Below are positions 63,789 through 64,000 of a DNA stretch of 64,000 nucleotides, in pieces. This stretch comes from Caulobacteraceae bacterium (GTDB lineage: Bacteria; Pseudomonadota; Alphaproteobacteria; Caulobacterales; Aquidulcibacteraceae), in the NCBI GenBank assembly GCA_016703335.1, contig JADJCG010000020.1:1-64000 (forward strand), in the 5' to 3' direction. Positions within the stretch are counted from its first letter, which is position 1; the number at the start of each line of letters is the position of its first letter. The position numbers were made by a program, and so were the translations under genes. The notes beneath the pieces were generated by a model. It did not search any database. It had not been told where the DNA came from and worked only from the letters and a program-made list of their open reading frames with translations.

Positions 63789-64000
63789 AGCACCACACCT
63801 TCGCGCGTACGCGCACCTTCAGGCGCTGCGTAGCCAAACCGCGCGCACACGCGACTGTTCATCGCTTGAGGGCCTGGCGGCTCATCGCCGGAGAAAACAA
63901 GCAGGGTGACGACCGTCGCACGCTCGTCGTAGGCCAACGCCACGTACTGAGGACGCTCAGCGCCGCACAAGCCGATCACGCCATCGGGTACGACCTGTTC
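63785..64000 (-). CDS. Hypothetical protein, cut by the right edge
   Basis: The frame is open from the edge (position 64000) to the stop at 63785, giving at least 71 residues: VIGLCGAERPQYVALAYDERATVVTLLVFSG, then PQAMNSRVCARFGYAAPEGARTREGVVL. A GTG at 63979 could be an internal start, but upstream codons are open, so the gene probably begins outside the window. No family recognised. Stop overlaps the cupin stop. Confidence 0.5.
   Translation of the reverse strand, partial: EQVVPDGVIGLCGAERPQYVALAYDERATVVTLLVFSGDEPPGPQAMNSRVCARFGYAAPEGARTREGVVL

Overview
The window is a GC-rich chromosomal segment of an alphaproteobacterium, most likely of the Caulobacterales/Hyphomonadaceae type (the family level is inference). 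The alphaproteobacterial call rests on the tig-clpP-clpX-lon-hupB order, a long suf operon headed by an Rrf2 regulator and an extra cysteine desulfurase, ispG-prfA-prmC followed by a DUF4167 gene, PtsP beside LysC, and relatives of mitochondrial proteins (NDUFS4-like, NDUFAF5-like, COQ7-like). Both complete tRNA genes are tRNA-Leu. I saw no insertion sequence, integrase, CRISPR array or rRNA.

Layout. 0-12.4 kb (minus strand): NDUFS4-like gene, hupB, lon, clpX, then five tandem copies of an unrecognised secreted protein family where clpP and clpX would normally be close, then clpP, tig and tRNA-Leu(UAG). 12.4-17.3 kb: membrane protein, NAD(P)HX repair enzyme, histidine phosphatase, and glnB-glnA on the plus strand. 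17.3-23 kb: small envelope genes, parE, and a compact minus-strand run of five very small genes including a fasciclin and a cold-shock-like protein. 23-28 kb: DEAD-box helicase, damaged aldehyde dehydrogenase, GGDEF protein, enoyl-CoA hydratase. 28.1-36.1 kb: the Fe-S assembly operon iscR-csd-sufB-(lipoprotein)-(membrane protein)-sufC-sufD-sufS-sufT-sufA-(TfoX-like), nearly every junction overlapping. 36-46 kb: hydrolase, DUF4167, prmC, prfA, ispG, RodZ-like, ptsP, lysC. 46-53.7 kb: ubiG, hemN with an FNR-type box, nitrilase, grxC, comF, methyltransferase, coq7, dsbB, YqaA. 53.8-59.7 kb: tRNA-Leu(CAA), SLC13 transporter, folE, gshB, aroF, DUF4010. 59.8-61.5 kb: a TIR-ParA fusion with a small basic partner, the best candidate for an undescribed (possibly defence) system. 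61.6-64 kb: msrB, small gene, bpt, cupin and a gene cut by the right edge.

Many genes, including essential ones (tig, parE, prfA, ispG, sufD), carry one-base frameshifts. Most can be traced to a homopolymer one base too long or too short. This looks like sequence error rather than gene death, so broken genes are annotated here across their full span. The aldehyde dehydrogenase (internal deletion including the catalytic Cys region) and the short ClpX C-terminus are not explained by a one-base error.
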